From the NCBI RefSeq assembly GCF_034424525.1, contig NZ_CP139979.1:1178001-1242000 (forward strand): DNA of 64,000 nucleotides. Reading direction: 5' to 3'. Shown here piece by piece: positions 28,586 to 37,883 of the stretch; the stretch's first letter is position 1, and each line of letters starts with the position of its first letter. Source of the DNA: Sphingobium yanoikuyae. Its GTDB lineage: Bacteria > Pseudomonadota > Alphaproteobacteria > Sphingomonadales > Sphingomonadaceae. The notes under the pieces were generated by a model. That model did not search any database. It saw only the letters and a list, made by a program, of their open reading frames with translations, and was not told the origin of the DNA. A program made the position numbers and the translations under genes.

Positions 28586-29649
28586 CAGGACAATGTGACG
28601 AGCGCGCCATCCTGCGCGGCGGACCGGCGGATGGCGTCGAGTAGCGCCATCGCCGCGACGCCGTCATGGAAGGTCGGGACCGGGACGTCATCGGGCATGG
28701 GCCGCCCTTCGACACCGGCGCGCAGGGCTTCGCACAGGCGGATGAAGGGGGCGAGTTCGAACAGCATTGCCGCCTTGCGCGGATCGTCGGCTTCGACCGG
28801 CGGCAGGTGGAGGTCGGCATCGACCGGTAGGTCGCGCACGCCATCCCGGTCGGCGATCTTCACCACCCCCTTGTCGACCCAGAGCGTGCCATGGGTGCCG
28901 GCGACGCGGCTGATATTCTCGGACGGCCCCCAGACGCCGGCGCTGTGCTGGAGCACGCCCTGTGCGCCATTCTTCATGCGGAAGCGGACGACATAGCTGT
29001 CCTCCGCCGCGTCGGCCGGGCGATCCGACACGGTGGGCAGGGTGGCGCTGAGGCTGTCGACCTCGCCCAGCCAGACGCGCAACTGGTCGACCAGATGCGA
29101 GCCATGGGCGCCGAGCCAGCCGCCGCCCGCGCCGGCATCGAACCACCAGCGCGGCATGCGGGCGGCAGGATCGGCGACGATCGGCAGGACGCTGGACAGG
29201 GTCACATAGCGCGGATCGCCGATCAGCCCGTTGGCGATGGCGCGGCCGATCATCGCGCGATCGGGCGCCCAGCGAAACTCGTTGCCGATCAGGTGCGTGA
29301 CGCCCGCCTGTTCCGCCGCCGCCAGCATCGCGCGGGCCTCGGCCAGGTCGGCGGCCATCGGTTTTTCGCAAAGGATATGGCAGCCGCGCTCGATCGCGGT
29401 CAGGGCGAGCGCGGCATGGGTGGCGGGGGGCGTGGCGATCGTCACCGCGACCGCGCCGGTGCGTCCGATCGCTTCGCTGAGATCCGTGAAGATGTCAGCG
29501 ATGGCGACAGCATCGGCGCGGCGGCGGGTGCGGTCGGGATCGGTGCCGACGAGGCCCGCCACCTCGAACCCGGCGGCGCGCAGTGCGGGGACATGGATGC
29601 GGCAGCCAAAGCCGGTGCCGACGACGATCGCGCGGGGGGCAGGGGGCAT
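28585..29649 (-). CDS. Gfo/Idh/MocA-family oxidoreductase
   Basis: 354 residues. The N-terminal Rossmann fold begins VVGTGFGCRIHVPALRAAGF, and the catalytic EKP lysine is in LCEKPMAADLAEA. The C-terminal domain holds the GxWxxGHSH-type region (WLGAHGSHLVDQLRVWLG). Enzymes of this family oxidise sugars, inositols or related hydroxy compounds with NAD(P). GAAAGGA precedes the ATG. It lies 20 bp after the VOC gene in the same direction, so they form an operon. Confidence 0.9.
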   Translation of the reverse strand: MPPAPRAIVVGTGFGCRIHVPALRAAGFEVAGLVGTDPDRTRRRADAVAIADIFTDLSEAIGRTGAVAVTIATPPATHAALALTAIERGCHILCEKPMAADLAEARAMLAAAEQAGVTHLIGNEFRWAPDRAMIGRAIANGLIGDPRYVTLSSVLPIVADPAARMPRWWFDAGAGGGWLGAHGSHLVDQLRVWLGEVDSLSATLPTVSDRPADAAEDSYVVRFRMKNGAQGVLQHSAGVWGPSENISRVAGTHGTLWVDKGVVKIADRDGVRDLPVDADLHLPPVEADDPRKAAMLFELAPFIRLCEALRAGVEGRPMPDDVPVPTFHDGVAAMALLDAIRRSAAQDGALVTLS

Positions 29650-29669
29650 GGTTGGTCCTTTCGGGCGGG

Positions 29670-30179
29670 TCAGGTGGCGGGAACGGCGGCGAAGAAGTCG
29701 ATCCCGGCTTGGGTCGGGAAAATATATTCGAGATAATGGCCAAGCTCCGGCGCATCGACGAAGCAGCTGTCCATGAAGCCTTCGTTATGGCTGACATGGG
29801 GGACGGGCAGGCCGTCGGCCTGCGCGCGGGCGAGCAGCGCCTGCCACTGCGCGGCGTCGTGGATCAGATAGCCCAGATGATGATGGCGCAGTTGGAAAGC
29901 ATCGCCGGGGGCGAGCCGGTCCATGTAGATGTCCGATCCCGGCCCTGAGGCGGTGAGCAATTCATACATGACCGGACCGACCCAGGCCAGTTCGACGCGG
30001 ATCTGGCCGCCGGCCGCCAGCGGTCCTTCGAGCCGGCGAAAGGCGCCGATGCCATAGCGATCGGCCAGGATCGCCTGTGCCCGGTCGATATTGTTGGTCG
30101 CATAGGCGATCTGGAAATGGTCGGCGCGCAGCACGCCCGATGCCGGGTCGACAAGCGGCGATGGTCGGCGCAACAACAT
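29670..30179 (-). CDS. VOC-superfamily (glyoxalase-like) protein
   Basis: 169 residues from ATG 30179 with AGAGGAT nine bases upstream; a long in-frame extension has no coding character. Two beta-alpha-beta-beta-beta modules carry candidate metal ligands: His in ADHFQIAY, Glu in VMYELL, His in RHHHLGY and Glu in YLEYIFP. The substrate is unknown. It is divergent from a second Gfo/Idh gene across a 113-bp promoter region with an inverted repeat. Confidence 0.88.
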   Translation of the reverse strand: MLLRRPSPLVDPASGVLRADHFQIAYATNNIDRAQAILADRYGIGAFRRLEGPLAAGGQIRVELAWVGPVMYELLTASGPGSDIYMDRLAPGDAFQLRHHHLGYLIHDAAQWQALLARAQADGLPVPHVSHNEGFMDSCFVDAPELGHYLEYIFPTQAGIDFFAAVPAT

Positions 30180-30224
30180 GGGCGCTATCCTCTCGGCATG
30201 ATCCCGTTCGCGGGATTCGGCAGG

Positions 30225-30244
30225 AAGATAGTATATGCTATCTT
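30225..30244. promoter_or_regulatory. inverted repeat in the divergent VOC/Gfo promoter region
   Basis: AAGATAG-N6-CTATCTT has seven-base arms and overlaps a good minus-strand -10 box (TATACT). It stands midway between the divergent genes. A regulator probably binds here, but no regulator gene is adjacent. Confidence 0.55.
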
Positions 30245-30292
30245 TATGGGGCAAGGCGCGTGCGCCCTGATCCGCCCCGGCGATATGGGACG

Positions 30293-31318
30293 ATGATGAT
30301 GCAGGAAATCGGCGTGGGCCTGATCGGCTATGGGCTTGGCGGGCGGGCGTTCCACGCGCCCTATGTGCTGGCGACGCCGGGCATGGCGCTGCGCGCGGTG
30401 GTCTCGCGCGATCCGGCCAAGGTCCATGCCGGCCTGCCGGGCATGCAGGTGGTGGCCGATGTCGATGCGCTGCTGGCATTGCCGGGGATCGATCTGGTCA
30501 TCGTGTGCAGCCCGGACGAGCTGCATGCCGACCATGCGATCGCCGCGCTGCGGGCGGGCAAGCATGTGCTGGTGGACAAGCCCTTCGCCACAAGCCTAGC
30601 CGATGCGCGCCGGGTCGCGGCCGAGGCGGAAGGCGCGGGCAGGTTGCTGGCGATCTTCCAGAACCGGCGCTGGGACGCGGATTTCCGCACCTTGCGCCGG
30701 CTGATCGCCGAGGGGCGGTTGGGCGAGATCATCCAGTTCGAAAGCCATTTCGACCGTTGGCGACCGACCCCGGCGACGACCTGGAAGGATGCGCGGGCGG
30801 CGGGCATCTGGCAGGATCTGGGGCCGCATCTGGTCGATCAGGCGCTGTGCCTGTTCGGCAAGCCCGAAGGGGTGAGCGCGGACATTGCCGCGCTGCGCGA
30901 GGGGGCAGCGTCGCCCGACTATTTCCATGTGACGCTGCGCTATTCGCGCCATCGCGTGCTGCTGCATGCGACCAAGCAGGCGGCGGCGCATGGGTTGCGC
31001 TTCGTCGTCCATGGCACGGGCGGCAGCTGGATCAAGAATGGGACCGACGGGCAGGAGGCGGCGACGGTCGCGGGGCAGCGGCCCGAGGGGGCGGACTGGG
31101 GCGTCGATCCGCAGCCGGGCCATCTGACCGATGCGGCGGGCGATAGCCATATGGTTATGAATGAACGTGGCGATTACCGGCTGTTCTGGCAGGCGCTGGC
31201 CGATGCGATCCGGGGCGAGGGCGCCAATCCGGTGCCGGCGGACGAAGCGATCGCGGTGATGGAAATATTGGAAACAGGCCTGCGCAGCAGCGCGGAAAGG
31301 CGCGAAATCCAGCCCTGA
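30293..31318 (+). CDS. Gfo/Idh/MocA-family oxidoreductase (second copy)
   Basis: About 341 residues. Three ATGs in a row (30293, 30296, 30299) make the exact start ambiguous; GGGA lies just upstream. The Rossmann segment GLIGYGLGGRAFHAPYV and the DKP catalytic motif (VLVDKPFATSLADA) are clear, and WQDLGPHLVDQALCLFG is the family's substrate-side helix. It resembles YdgJ/YhhX-type oxidoreductases. Being divergent from the other oxidoreductase and the VOC gene suggests a shared sugar-related task. Confidence 0.9.
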   Translation: MMMQEIGVGLIGYGLGGRAFHAPYVLATPGMALRAVVSRDPAKVHAGLPGMQVVADVDALLALPGIDLVIVCSPDELHADHAIAALRAGKHVLVDKPFATSLADARRVAAEAEGAGRLLAIFQNRRWDADFRTLRRLIAEGRLGEIIQFESHFDRWRPTPATTWKDARAAGIWQDLGPHLVDQALCLFGKPEGVSADIAALREGAASPDYFHVTLRYSRHRVLLHATKQAAAHGLRFVVHGTGGSWIKNGTDGQEAATVAGQRPEGADWGVDPQPGHLTDAAGDSHMVMNERGDYRLFWQALADAIRGEGANPVPADEAIAVMEILETGLRSSAERREIQP

Positions 31319-31392
31319 CGGGTTGAAGATACATAATTCAGAAATATTTGGGCGAAGGGGGATTAAAGCCGCCACTGAGGCGTAAGTGACGT

Positions 31393-31914
31393 ATGAAACC
31401 CACGTCGCCCAAGGTCGTCGACCTGCTGCCTGCGCTGATGCGCTATGCCCGTCGACTGACCGGCAATGAAAGCGATGCCGAGGATCTGGTCCAGGATGCG
31501 CTGGTGCGCGCCTATGCCAATGCCGACAGCTATCAGCGCGGCCGGCCACTGCGCGTCTGGCTGTTTTCCATCCTGCACAATGTCTTCGTCAGCGGCACCC
31601 GCCGGGCGGCCGTGCGCGAACGGTTCCGCGCCGATGCCGTGGCGCAGGCCGAGCCGGTGACGGCGCCGGCACAGGAGCAGATGGTGCGGCTGCACCAGAT
31701 TGAGGCGGCGCTGACCGCCCTGCCGGAGGAGCAGCAGGCCGTGCTGCATCTCGTCGCGGTCGAGGGGCTTTCCTATCAGGATGCGGCCGACGCGATCGGC
31801 ATTCCCATCGGCACGCTGATTTCGCGCCTGTCCCGCGCCCGCGCTAAGCTGCGCGCACTGGAGGAGGGGGCACCCGCCGTGCGCCCCGGCCATCTGCGCA
31901 TCGTGAGGGATTGA
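31393..31914 (+). CDS. ECF sigma factor
   Basis: 173 residues. Region 2 reads YARRLTGNESDAEDLVQDALVRAYANADSY, and region 4 is ALPEEQQAVLHLVAVEGLSYQDAADAIGIPIGTLISRLSRAR. It starts the three-gene operon with its anti-sigma factor three bases downstream. Sigma factors of this group usually answer envelope or oxidative stress; the signal here is unknown. The ribosome site is weak. Confidence 0.93.
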   Translation: MKPTSPKVVDLLPALMRYARRLTGNESDAEDLVQDALVRAYANADSYQRGRPLRVWLFSILHNVFVSGTRRAAVRERFRADAVAQAEPVTAPAQEQMVRLHQIEAALTALPEEQQAVLHLVAVEGLSYQDAADAIGIPIGTLISRLSRARAKLRALEEGAPAVRPGHLRIVRD

Positions 31915-31917
31915 GCC

Positions 31918-32682
31918 ATGGCGGAACTCACCATCACCGAATGCGAACTGCACGCCTATGTCGACGACCAACTCGACGCCATGGGGCGGCTGGAAGTGGC
32001 CGATTATCTGGTGCGCAATCCCGATGTCGCCGCGCGTGTGCTGGCCGACCTGTCGGTGCGCGATGCGATGCGGGCGCTGGCGGAGCGCGACGAGCAGCCT
32101 GTGCCGCAACGCCTGCACGACAGCGCCCGCAAGGTGGAGGGGGCGCTGCACCGCAGCCGCCTGTTTCGCCGGTTGAGCGGCGGGCTGGCGATGGCGGCGG
32201 GCATCGTCGCCGCGGTGGCGCTGGGCGTCGGCAAGCTGAACATGGGCGTCGCGCCGACGGCGCAGGCGATGCCGGTCTTCATCGAGGAGGCCTTGATGTC
32301 GCACAAGACCGCGCTGGTGCGGTCGCACATGAAGTCGCAGCCCGAAATCCCGCATTTCGACCCGGCCGATGTCCGGTCCGCCACCCATATCAACGTGCCG
32401 GTGCTGCCGGCCGGCTGGCGGGTGCTGGACGTGCAGCTCTTCCCGTCGGACTATGGGCCGAGCCTGCAACTGGTAATCGACGCGGGCGAAAAGGCGCCGG
32501 TGTCGCTGTTCGCGGCGCGGGCCGTCACCGGCCTGCCGGAAACGCCGCGCACCCAGGTCGTCGACGGCGAGACCATCGCCTACTGGGCCCGCAAGGGCAC
32601 CGTCTATGTGCTGACCGGCGTGGAATCCCAGGATTTCCTGCAGAAGCACGCGGCCGATCTGGCCAATAATCAGGACGCATGA
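31918..32682 (+). CDS. membrane anti-sigma factor
   Basis: 254 residues starting MAELTITECELHAYVDDQLDAM. The N-terminal ECELHAYVDDQLD helix is the usual anti-sigma zinc-finger-like region but lacks the HxxxCxxC ligands. One transmembrane segment (about 87-105, GLAMAAGIVAAVALGVG) is followed by a ~150-residue periplasmic part. It is three bases from the sigma gene and abuts the GMC oxidoreductase start, so it should sequester the sigma factor. Confidence 0.87.
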   Translation: MAELTITECELHAYVDDQLDAMGRLEVADYLVRNPDVAARVLADLSVRDAMRALAERDEQPVPQRLHDSARKVEGALHRSRLFRRLSGGLAMAAGIVAAVALGVGKLNMGVAPTAQAMPVFIEEALMSHKTALVRSHMKSQPEIPHFDPADVRSATHINVPVLPAGWRVLDVQLFPSDYGPSLQLVIDAGEKAPVSLFAARAVTGLPETPRTQVVDGETIAYWARKGTVYVLTGVESQDFLQKHAADLANNQDA

Positions 32683-34308
32683 ATGAGCATTGATCTCTCG
32701 CAACAGACCGGCGCGCTGCGCCGGCGGGCAGATGTCTGCGTCATCGGCGCGGGCGCGGCCGGCATCACCACCGCGCGCCAGCTGCTGGCGGCCGGGCATC
32801 AGGTGCTGCTGCTGGAAAGCGGCGGGCTGGACTATGAGCGGGAAACCGCCGACCTCAACGCCGGCAGGAATGTCGGCCAGGCCTATTATGATCTGGACGA
32901 TGCGCGGCTGCGCTTCTTTGGCGGCACGACGGCGATCTGGGGCGGGCGCTGCGCCACGCTGGATCCGATCGACCTGCAGCGCCGCGACTGGGTGGCGGGG
33001 TCAGGCTGGCCGCTGTCCTGGGACGAACTGCAGGATTATTATGGGCAGGCGCGCGGCATTTTCGAGATTGGCGACGAGCCGGCGAGCGCCGAGGCGCTGA
33101 GCGCCCATGGCGTGCCGCTGCCCGGCTTCGACCGGTCGGAACTGCACATGCCGGTGTGGAATTTCGACCCGCGCTTCAACCGCTTCACCTTCGACGCGTG
33201 CCAGGATCTGCGCGACCATCCGCGCTGCGAGATCATCACCCATGCCAGCGTCACGCGGATCGTGACGAAGGATGGCGCGATCAGCCGGATTGAGGCGAAG
33301 GCGCTGGCCGGCGCGCATCTGCATGTCGAGGCGCGCGCCTTCGTGCTGGCGGCGGGCGGGATCGAGAATGCCCGGCTGCTGCTGGCATCGAACATCGGCA
33401 ATGAGCGCGATCAGGTCGGCCGCCACTTCATGGAACATCCCCATGCGCGCGGCGGGCGGATCGTCGATGCCAAGGCTTGGCCGCTGCTCAAGGCGTTCGG
33501 CCGGCGGCACCGGATCGGCGGCCATGACATGGCGGCGCTCATCACGCCGTCTGCCGATCTGCAGCGGCGCGAGGGGCTGCTCAACAGTTCGCTGACCATC
33601 GTCGGGCGGCAACCGGCGCGGGCGTCGCAATTCTGGGGTATGCGGGCCTATGGCTCGCTCAAGCACGACATGTCGCCGACGCGCAGTGGCCGGCGGATGT
33701 GGATGATGACCAAGAAGGCGGCGACCTGGGCCCAGCGCCATGTCGATCCGCTGCGCCCCTGGCTGTTGCACAAGGCGGGCAAGCTGGAGATCGCGCTGCT
33801 GGTGCGGGCCGAACAGGCGCCCAATCCCGACAGCCGGGTGCTGCTGACCAAGGAACGCGACGCGCTGGGCGTGCCGCGCGTGGCGCTGGACTGGCGGCTG
33901 TCGGCGATCGACAAGCATAGCGTGACGGGACTGGTCGATGGCCTGGGCCGCGAACTCAAGCGGCTGGGCATGGGCCGGGTCGAGCGTGCCGATTGGCTGG
34001 ACGAGCCGGGCGAGCTGTGGCGCAACGATCCGCTCATCTCCTCCCACGCGATCGGCGGCTATCATCATATGGGCACGACCCGCATGGCGACCGATCCGCG
34101 CCAGGGCGTGGTCGACGCCGATGGCCGCGTGCATGGCCAGGCCAATCTCTATGTCGTGGGGTCTTCGACCTTCCCGACATCGAGCTGGGCCAATCCGACC
34201 CTGACCATCGCTGCGCTGGCGCTGCGCACGGCGGATCGGCTGTCGGTCGCGCTCAACCGGCCAGTGGCGCAGCCGGTGCGGGTGCCGGGACTGGCGAAGG
34301 CGTCGTAG
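32683..34308 (+). CDS. GMC-family FAD oxidoreductase
   Basis: 541 residues. The FAD Rossmann motif is VCVIGAGAAGITTARQLL at about residue 18, and GGTTAIWGGRCATL is the flavin-side loop. The C-terminal catalytic block has GGYHHMGTTRMA and NPTLTIAALALRTADRL. Such enzymes oxidise alcohols, often sugars or sterols. It directly follows the sigma/anti-sigma pair, so its expression probably depends on that stress or substrate signal. The substrate cannot be told from sequence. Confidence 0.9.
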   Translation: MSIDLSQQTGALRRRADVCVIGAGAAGITTARQLLAAGHQVLLLESGGLDYERETADLNAGRNVGQAYYDLDDARLRFFGGTTAIWGGRCATLDPIDLQRRDWVAGSGWPLSWDELQDYYGQARGIFEIGDEPASAEALSAHGVPLPGFDRSELHMPVWNFDPRFNRFTFDACQDLRDHPRCEIITHASVTRIVTKDGAISRIEAKALAGAHLHVEARAFVLAAGGIENARLLLASNIGNERDQVGRHFMEHPHARGGRIVDAKAWPLLKAFGRRHRIGGHDMAALITPSADLQRREGLLNSSLTIVGRQPARASQFWGMRAYGSLKHDMSPTRSGRRMWMMTKKAATWAQRHVDPLRPWLLHKAGKLEIALLVRAEQAPNPDSRVLLTKERDALGVPRVALDWRLSAIDKHSVTGLVDGLGRELKRLGMGRVERADWLDEPGELWRNDPLISSHAIGGYHHMGTTRMATDPRQGVVDADGRVHGQANLYVVGSSTFPTSSWANPTLTIAALALRTADRLSVALNRPVAQPVRVPGLAKAS

Positions 34309-34359
34309 CGCTTGCTTTGAGGTTCGCCGAACGGCGGTGATGGGGGGTAACAAGACATA

Positions 34360-34492
34360 GCCCCTCCCTTCCAGGGAGGAGTTGGGGTGGGTTGCGAGCG
34401 TAGCGAGTTTCTGCCCTATCGACCGTAGACCGCCGCTACGCGGCGCACCCACCCCCGGCCCCTCCCTTTCAAGGGAGGGGAGTAGGGAACGT
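34360..34492. repeat. intergenic palindromic repeat element
   Basis: Between the GMC gene and the convergent GH2 gene. CCCCTCCCTTCCAGGGAGG at the left and GGCCCCTCCCTTTCAAGGGA at the right are hairpins. The interior has TTGGGGTGGGTTGC facing GCGCACCCACCCCC. I know this 'CTCCCTTnnAAGGGAGGGG' style as a mosaic repeat of sphingomonad genomes. The rest of 34309-34642 holds no ORF that I trust. Confidence 0.65.
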
Positions 34493-34642
34493 CAGCTTCT
34501 GGTTGCTTTCAAACCGTCCGAATTTGTCCGTATGACCTGATGCAGGCGCTCAGGAGGAACTTGGCCGAGAAACGGCCGGCGCGGTTTTCTCGTTTCTCGA
34601 CAGTTCGAGACGAACGGATGTGGGGCGTGCGGGCTTGGGGCG

Positions 34643-37600
34643 TCAGTCGACCGGGCCGTGGAATTCGGCTTCGACGATGCCCAGATGCCAGCCGGGCGGG
34701 ACGGCGTCGGCGCCGGTGTCGCCGGCCTGGCGGGCGCTGGCGAGTTCCACCACCTTGCCGAAGGCGTCCTTGTCCTGCACCGGGCCGGTCTGGCGGATGC
34801 GTAATGTCTGGCCGGTCGTGGCGGGGAAGCGCAGCGTGGTGTAGCCGAGCTGCCGTTCGGTCTCGCCGCGCCAGACGCTCTTGCCGTCGATCGTCAGTTC
34901 GAGCGGATAGGCGCGCGAGCGCCAGCCGACCAGTTTCAGGTCGATTTCGCTGAGGCGCACCGGCGTGGCGAAGCGATATTCGATCCAGCCATTGTCCGGC
35001 TTGCCGTCGCTCGCCCAGCGGGTGAGTTCATTGTCGTCGACGGTGGCGCCGGCATCGGCCTGTCCCGACCCGGCGCGGATGTCCTGCGCAACGAAGGTTG
35101 TGCGGTGCTGCGTGAAGCTGGGGGTGGCGGGTGTCGGCCCGCGCACCAGGCTGCCGGGCTGGAAGGCGTCGGCGAAGTCGGTCGACAGACCGCCCCTGGT
35201 GGCGGCGGGCAGCTTGGTCTGGATCGACAGGCTGGCGGCTTTGAGGCCCGGCGCGGTAGCGGTGAGCGACACCGTGCCCGCCTTGGTGCCTGCGCGGATC
35301 AGGACGCGGTTGACGCCGCCTTCCAGCGGCAGGTCGGGCGAGAGGATATAATTATCCTCCTCGCGTGCGGTGCCGGCATAGGAGGTGGTGCCGTCCGCGC
35401 CATGCGCCTTGGTCACCACCGCTTCGCCTTCGGTCTGGCCGGCGCGGACCTTGCCCTGGCTGTCGCCCTGGGCAATGCCGCCGCGCCAGAGCGCCGGCCC
35501 CTTGAGATCGAAATGGACCTTGCTGGCGTCGACCGGCACGCGGCGGCCCTGGGCATCGACCGCCTCGACATCGACCAGCGCGATGTCGGCGCCGTCCATG
35601 ACGAAGCCGCGCGGCGAGACATGGGGGGTGAGTTTGAGCGCGACCGCCGGGCCGGTGGTGGCGAGGCTATATTCCGACGTCTTGCCATCGGCGTGGGTGG
35701 CGACGGCGCGCAGCGTGCCGGGCGCGAAGGCGATAGCCTTCCAGCTGAAGAGGAAACTATCGCTGCGCTGGCCCTTGCCGAGCGAGCGGCCGTTGAGGAA
35801 CAGTTCGACGCTATCTCCATTGGACACGACGCTCATGTCCTTGACCGTGCCGGGCGCATAGTTCCAGTGGCCGATGATGTGGGTGGCGGGGGTGACGCTG
35901 TCGACCCAGTCGTTCCACATCACCTGATGCGCGAAAAAGCCCTGCTTGGGGATACGCACGGCGTCGACCTCGCCCGAGCGGCGATAATTATTGTCGCCGC
36001 GAAAATGGGTGTTGCTGTCCGACCAGATGATGTTGACGCCGCCCGAACTGACGCGGGTGCCGGTGCCCGGCCGCATGACATAATAGTCGTTCCAGCGCTT
36101 CACATCCTCGATGGCGTGGCTGTCCTGGTTGCGATTATAGGCGGGCGCATCCTTGTGGAAGGGCGGGGTGAAATTGTCCTGATAGGCGCGGGCGGCTTCG
36201 TCGCGGCTATATTCCATCGACCACATCGGATGCTTCGCGCTCTTGTTGATATACATCATCTCGCCGCCATATTCGGCGATGCGGCTGTCCAGCATCTCGC
36301 GCGATCCGATGGCGCGGCCGCCATGGGGATCGTATTGATCGCGGATCGCCTTCATCTCCGCCATATGCGCTTCGCTGATATTCTCGTTCCCGCTTTCGTA
36401 GAAGAGGATCGAGGGATTGTTGCGATTATAGATGATCGCGTCGCGCATCACTTCCTTGCGCTGGTCCCAGCGGCGGCCGGTGACGTCGCTTTCGGCGTCG
36501 CCCGCCGGCATCGCCTGCATCAGGCCGACGCGGTCGGCGGATTCGATGTCCTGCTTGGATGGGGTGACGTGCATCCAGCGGACGAGGTTGCCGCCGCTTT
36601 CCACCATCAGCGCGTTGGAAAAGTCGCTGATCCAGGGCGGGATGGAGGTGCCGACGGCGGGCCATTCGTTGGAGGTGCGCTGGGCATAGCCATGGACCAT
36701 GATGGTGCGGCCGTTGAGGTCGACCTTGCCATCGCCGAAGCGGGTCTGGCGGAAGCCGGTCTTCGTGTCGACGCTGTCGATCACTTTGTCCTTGTCCATC
36801 AGGCTGGTCGTCACCGTGTAGAGATAGCCATAGCCCCAGCTCCAATAATGGAGGTCGGCCACCGGCGCGGCGGCGGCGAGGGCGGCGGTCTGGCCGGGCG
36901 CGATCGAGGTGGCGGCGCTGTCGAACCGGGCGATGCGGCGGCCGGCGGGATCGCGGATTTCGACGCGGAGCGACAAGGCGCGGGCGGCGGCGCTGTCGTT
37001 GCGGACCTGGCTTTCGGCATGGATGGTCGCGCGGCGGCCGGCGATGTCGAAACCGTCGGCCCAGACATATTGGCCGGTGGTACCGAGCGACGAATAGAGC
37101 GGCAGCGTCTGATAGACCGGGCCGGTCAGGTGGAGCCGGACATTCTTGGTAATGCCGCCATAATTGACGTTGAAATTGTCATTGTTCCACTGGAAGCCGC
37201 TGCCGGTGGCGCGTTCCTTATATTTCCAGTCATTGTCGACGCGCACGGCGATGACATTGTCGCCGGGCTTGAGCGCAGCCGTAAGATCGGCGCCAAAGGC
37301 CATCACGCCATGTTCGGACAGGGCAACCGAGCGGCCATTGACCCAGATCTCGGCGGCCTGGCGCACGCCTTCAAATTCCAGGAAGGCCCTGCCGCGTGTC
37401 GCATCGGCGGGAAGGCTGATATGCTTGCGATACCAGATGATGCCGGTGGACAGCGCCTTGATATCGCGGGCGAAGGCCTGCGTCTCGTTGAAAGCATTGG
37501 GCAGGGTGACGCTCTGCCAGCCCTTGTCGTCAAAGCCGGGTTGCTGTGCGCCGGCCTGATCGCCGGTGGTCATCAGCCAGCCGGGATTGAGATTATAGCT

Positions 37601-37738
37601 CTGGCGCGGCGAGGCGGTGACGGTGGAGGCGTCATGGGCGGCGGCGGGGAGAGCGGGCAGGAGCGGCGCCAGCGCCAGCAGGGCCAGGCCACCCCGCAAC
37701 TGACGCATCCGCGCGCCGACAGCCGATTTCCGCTTCAT
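34643..37738 (-). CDS. GH2-family glycoside hydrolase (beta-galactosidase-like) with C-terminal carbohydrate-binding-like module
   Basis: 1031 residues with a signal peptide (to about 34). The sugar-binding, Ig-like and TIM-barrel domains of GH2 run to about residue 620. The acid/base is Glu452 (FYESGNENIS), and the probable nucleophile is Glu509 (WSMEYSR). Beyond the barrel are Ig-like modules and a terminal jelly-roll region (GATVDDNELTRWASDGKPD) of discoidin type. It sits beside a PL11 lyase and shares an upstream motif with it, so it may cut galactose side chains of rhamnogalacturonan I. The exact sugar is inferred. Confidence 0.85.
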   Translation of the reverse strand: MKRKSAVGARMRQLRGGLALLALAPLLPALPAAAHDASTVTASPRQSYNLNPGWLMTTGDQAGAQQPGFDDKGWQSVTLPNAFNETQAFARDIKALSTGIIWYRKHISLPADATRGRAFLEFEGVRQAAEIWVNGRSVALSEHGVMAFGADLTAALKPGDNVIAVRVDNDWKYKERATGSGFQWNNDNFNVNYGGITKNVRLHLTGPVYQTLPLYSSLGTTGQYVWADGFDIAGRRATIHAESQVRNDSAAARALSLRVEIRDPAGRRIARFDSAATSIAPGQTAALAAAAPVADLHYWSWGYGYLYTVTTSLMDKDKVIDSVDTKTGFRQTRFGDGKVDLNGRTIMVHGYAQRTSNEWPAVGTSIPPWISDFSNALMVESGGNLVRWMHVTPSKQDIESADRVGLMQAMPAGDAESDVTGRRWDQRKEVMRDAIIYNRNNPSILFYESGNENISEAHMAEMKAIRDQYDPHGGRAIGSREMLDSRIAEYGGEMMYINKSAKHPMWSMEYSRDEAARAYQDNFTPPFHKDAPAYNRNQDSHAIEDVKRWNDYYVMRPGTGTRVSSGGVNIIWSDSNTHFRGDNNYRRSGEVDAVRIPKQGFFAHQVMWNDWVDSVTPATHIIGHWNYAPGTVKDMSVVSNGDSVELFLNGRSLGKGQRSDSFLFSWKAIAFAPGTLRAVATHADGKTSEYSLATTGPAVALKLTPHVSPRGFVMDGADIALVDVEAVDAQGRRVPVDASKVHFDLKGPALWRGGIAQGDSQGKVRAGQTEGEAVVTKAHGADGTTSYAGTAREEDNYILSPDLPLEGGVNRVLIRAGTKAGTVSLTATAPGLKAASLSIQTKLPAATRGGLSTDFADAFQPGSLVRGPTPATPSFTQHRTTFVAQDIRAGSGQADAGATVDDNELTRWASDGKPDNGWIEYRFATPVRLSEIDLKLVGWRSRAYPLELTIDGKSVWRGETERQLGYTTLRFPATTGQTLRIRQTGPVQDKDAFGKVVELASARQAGDTGADAVPPGWHLGIVEAEFHGPVD

Positions 37739-37822
37739 GCCCTTGCCCTCTCCGAATATTGGTCAGGCCACTTTGGGCGATGCCGGACGAGGGGTCAATA
37801 GATATCCCTAAAAATGGATATG

Positions 37823-37837
37823 TGATCCATATATTGG
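37823..37837. promoter_or_regulatory. shared motif upstream of the GH2 gene
   Basis: TGATCCATATATTGG. It matches 13 of 15 bases with TGATCCAAATATTAG upstream of the PL11 gene (39827). It also forms a weak dyad ATGGAT-N5-ATCCAT (37814-37830). This is a candidate operator for a pectin-responsive regulator. Confidence 0.55.
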
Positions 37838-37844
37838 TCAGTCA

Positions 37845-37873
37845 GGTGGGCGGCGTTTGTGGCGCCGCCCACC
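37845..37873 (-). terminator. strong hairpin between PL11 and GH2 genes
   Basis: GGTGGGCGGCG pairs perfectly with CGCCGCCCACC around a seven-base loop, just past the PL11 stop. There is no U-tract on the minus strand, so it could be an attenuator, an mRNA-stabilising hairpin or a weak terminator. Confidence 0.5.
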
Positions 37874-37883
37874 CGATCGAGAG

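Noticed and set aside
35105..37801. An 898-residue open frame on the plus strand opposite the GH2 gene
   Set aside because: Composition and absence of motifs show it as a shadow of the GH2 gene.
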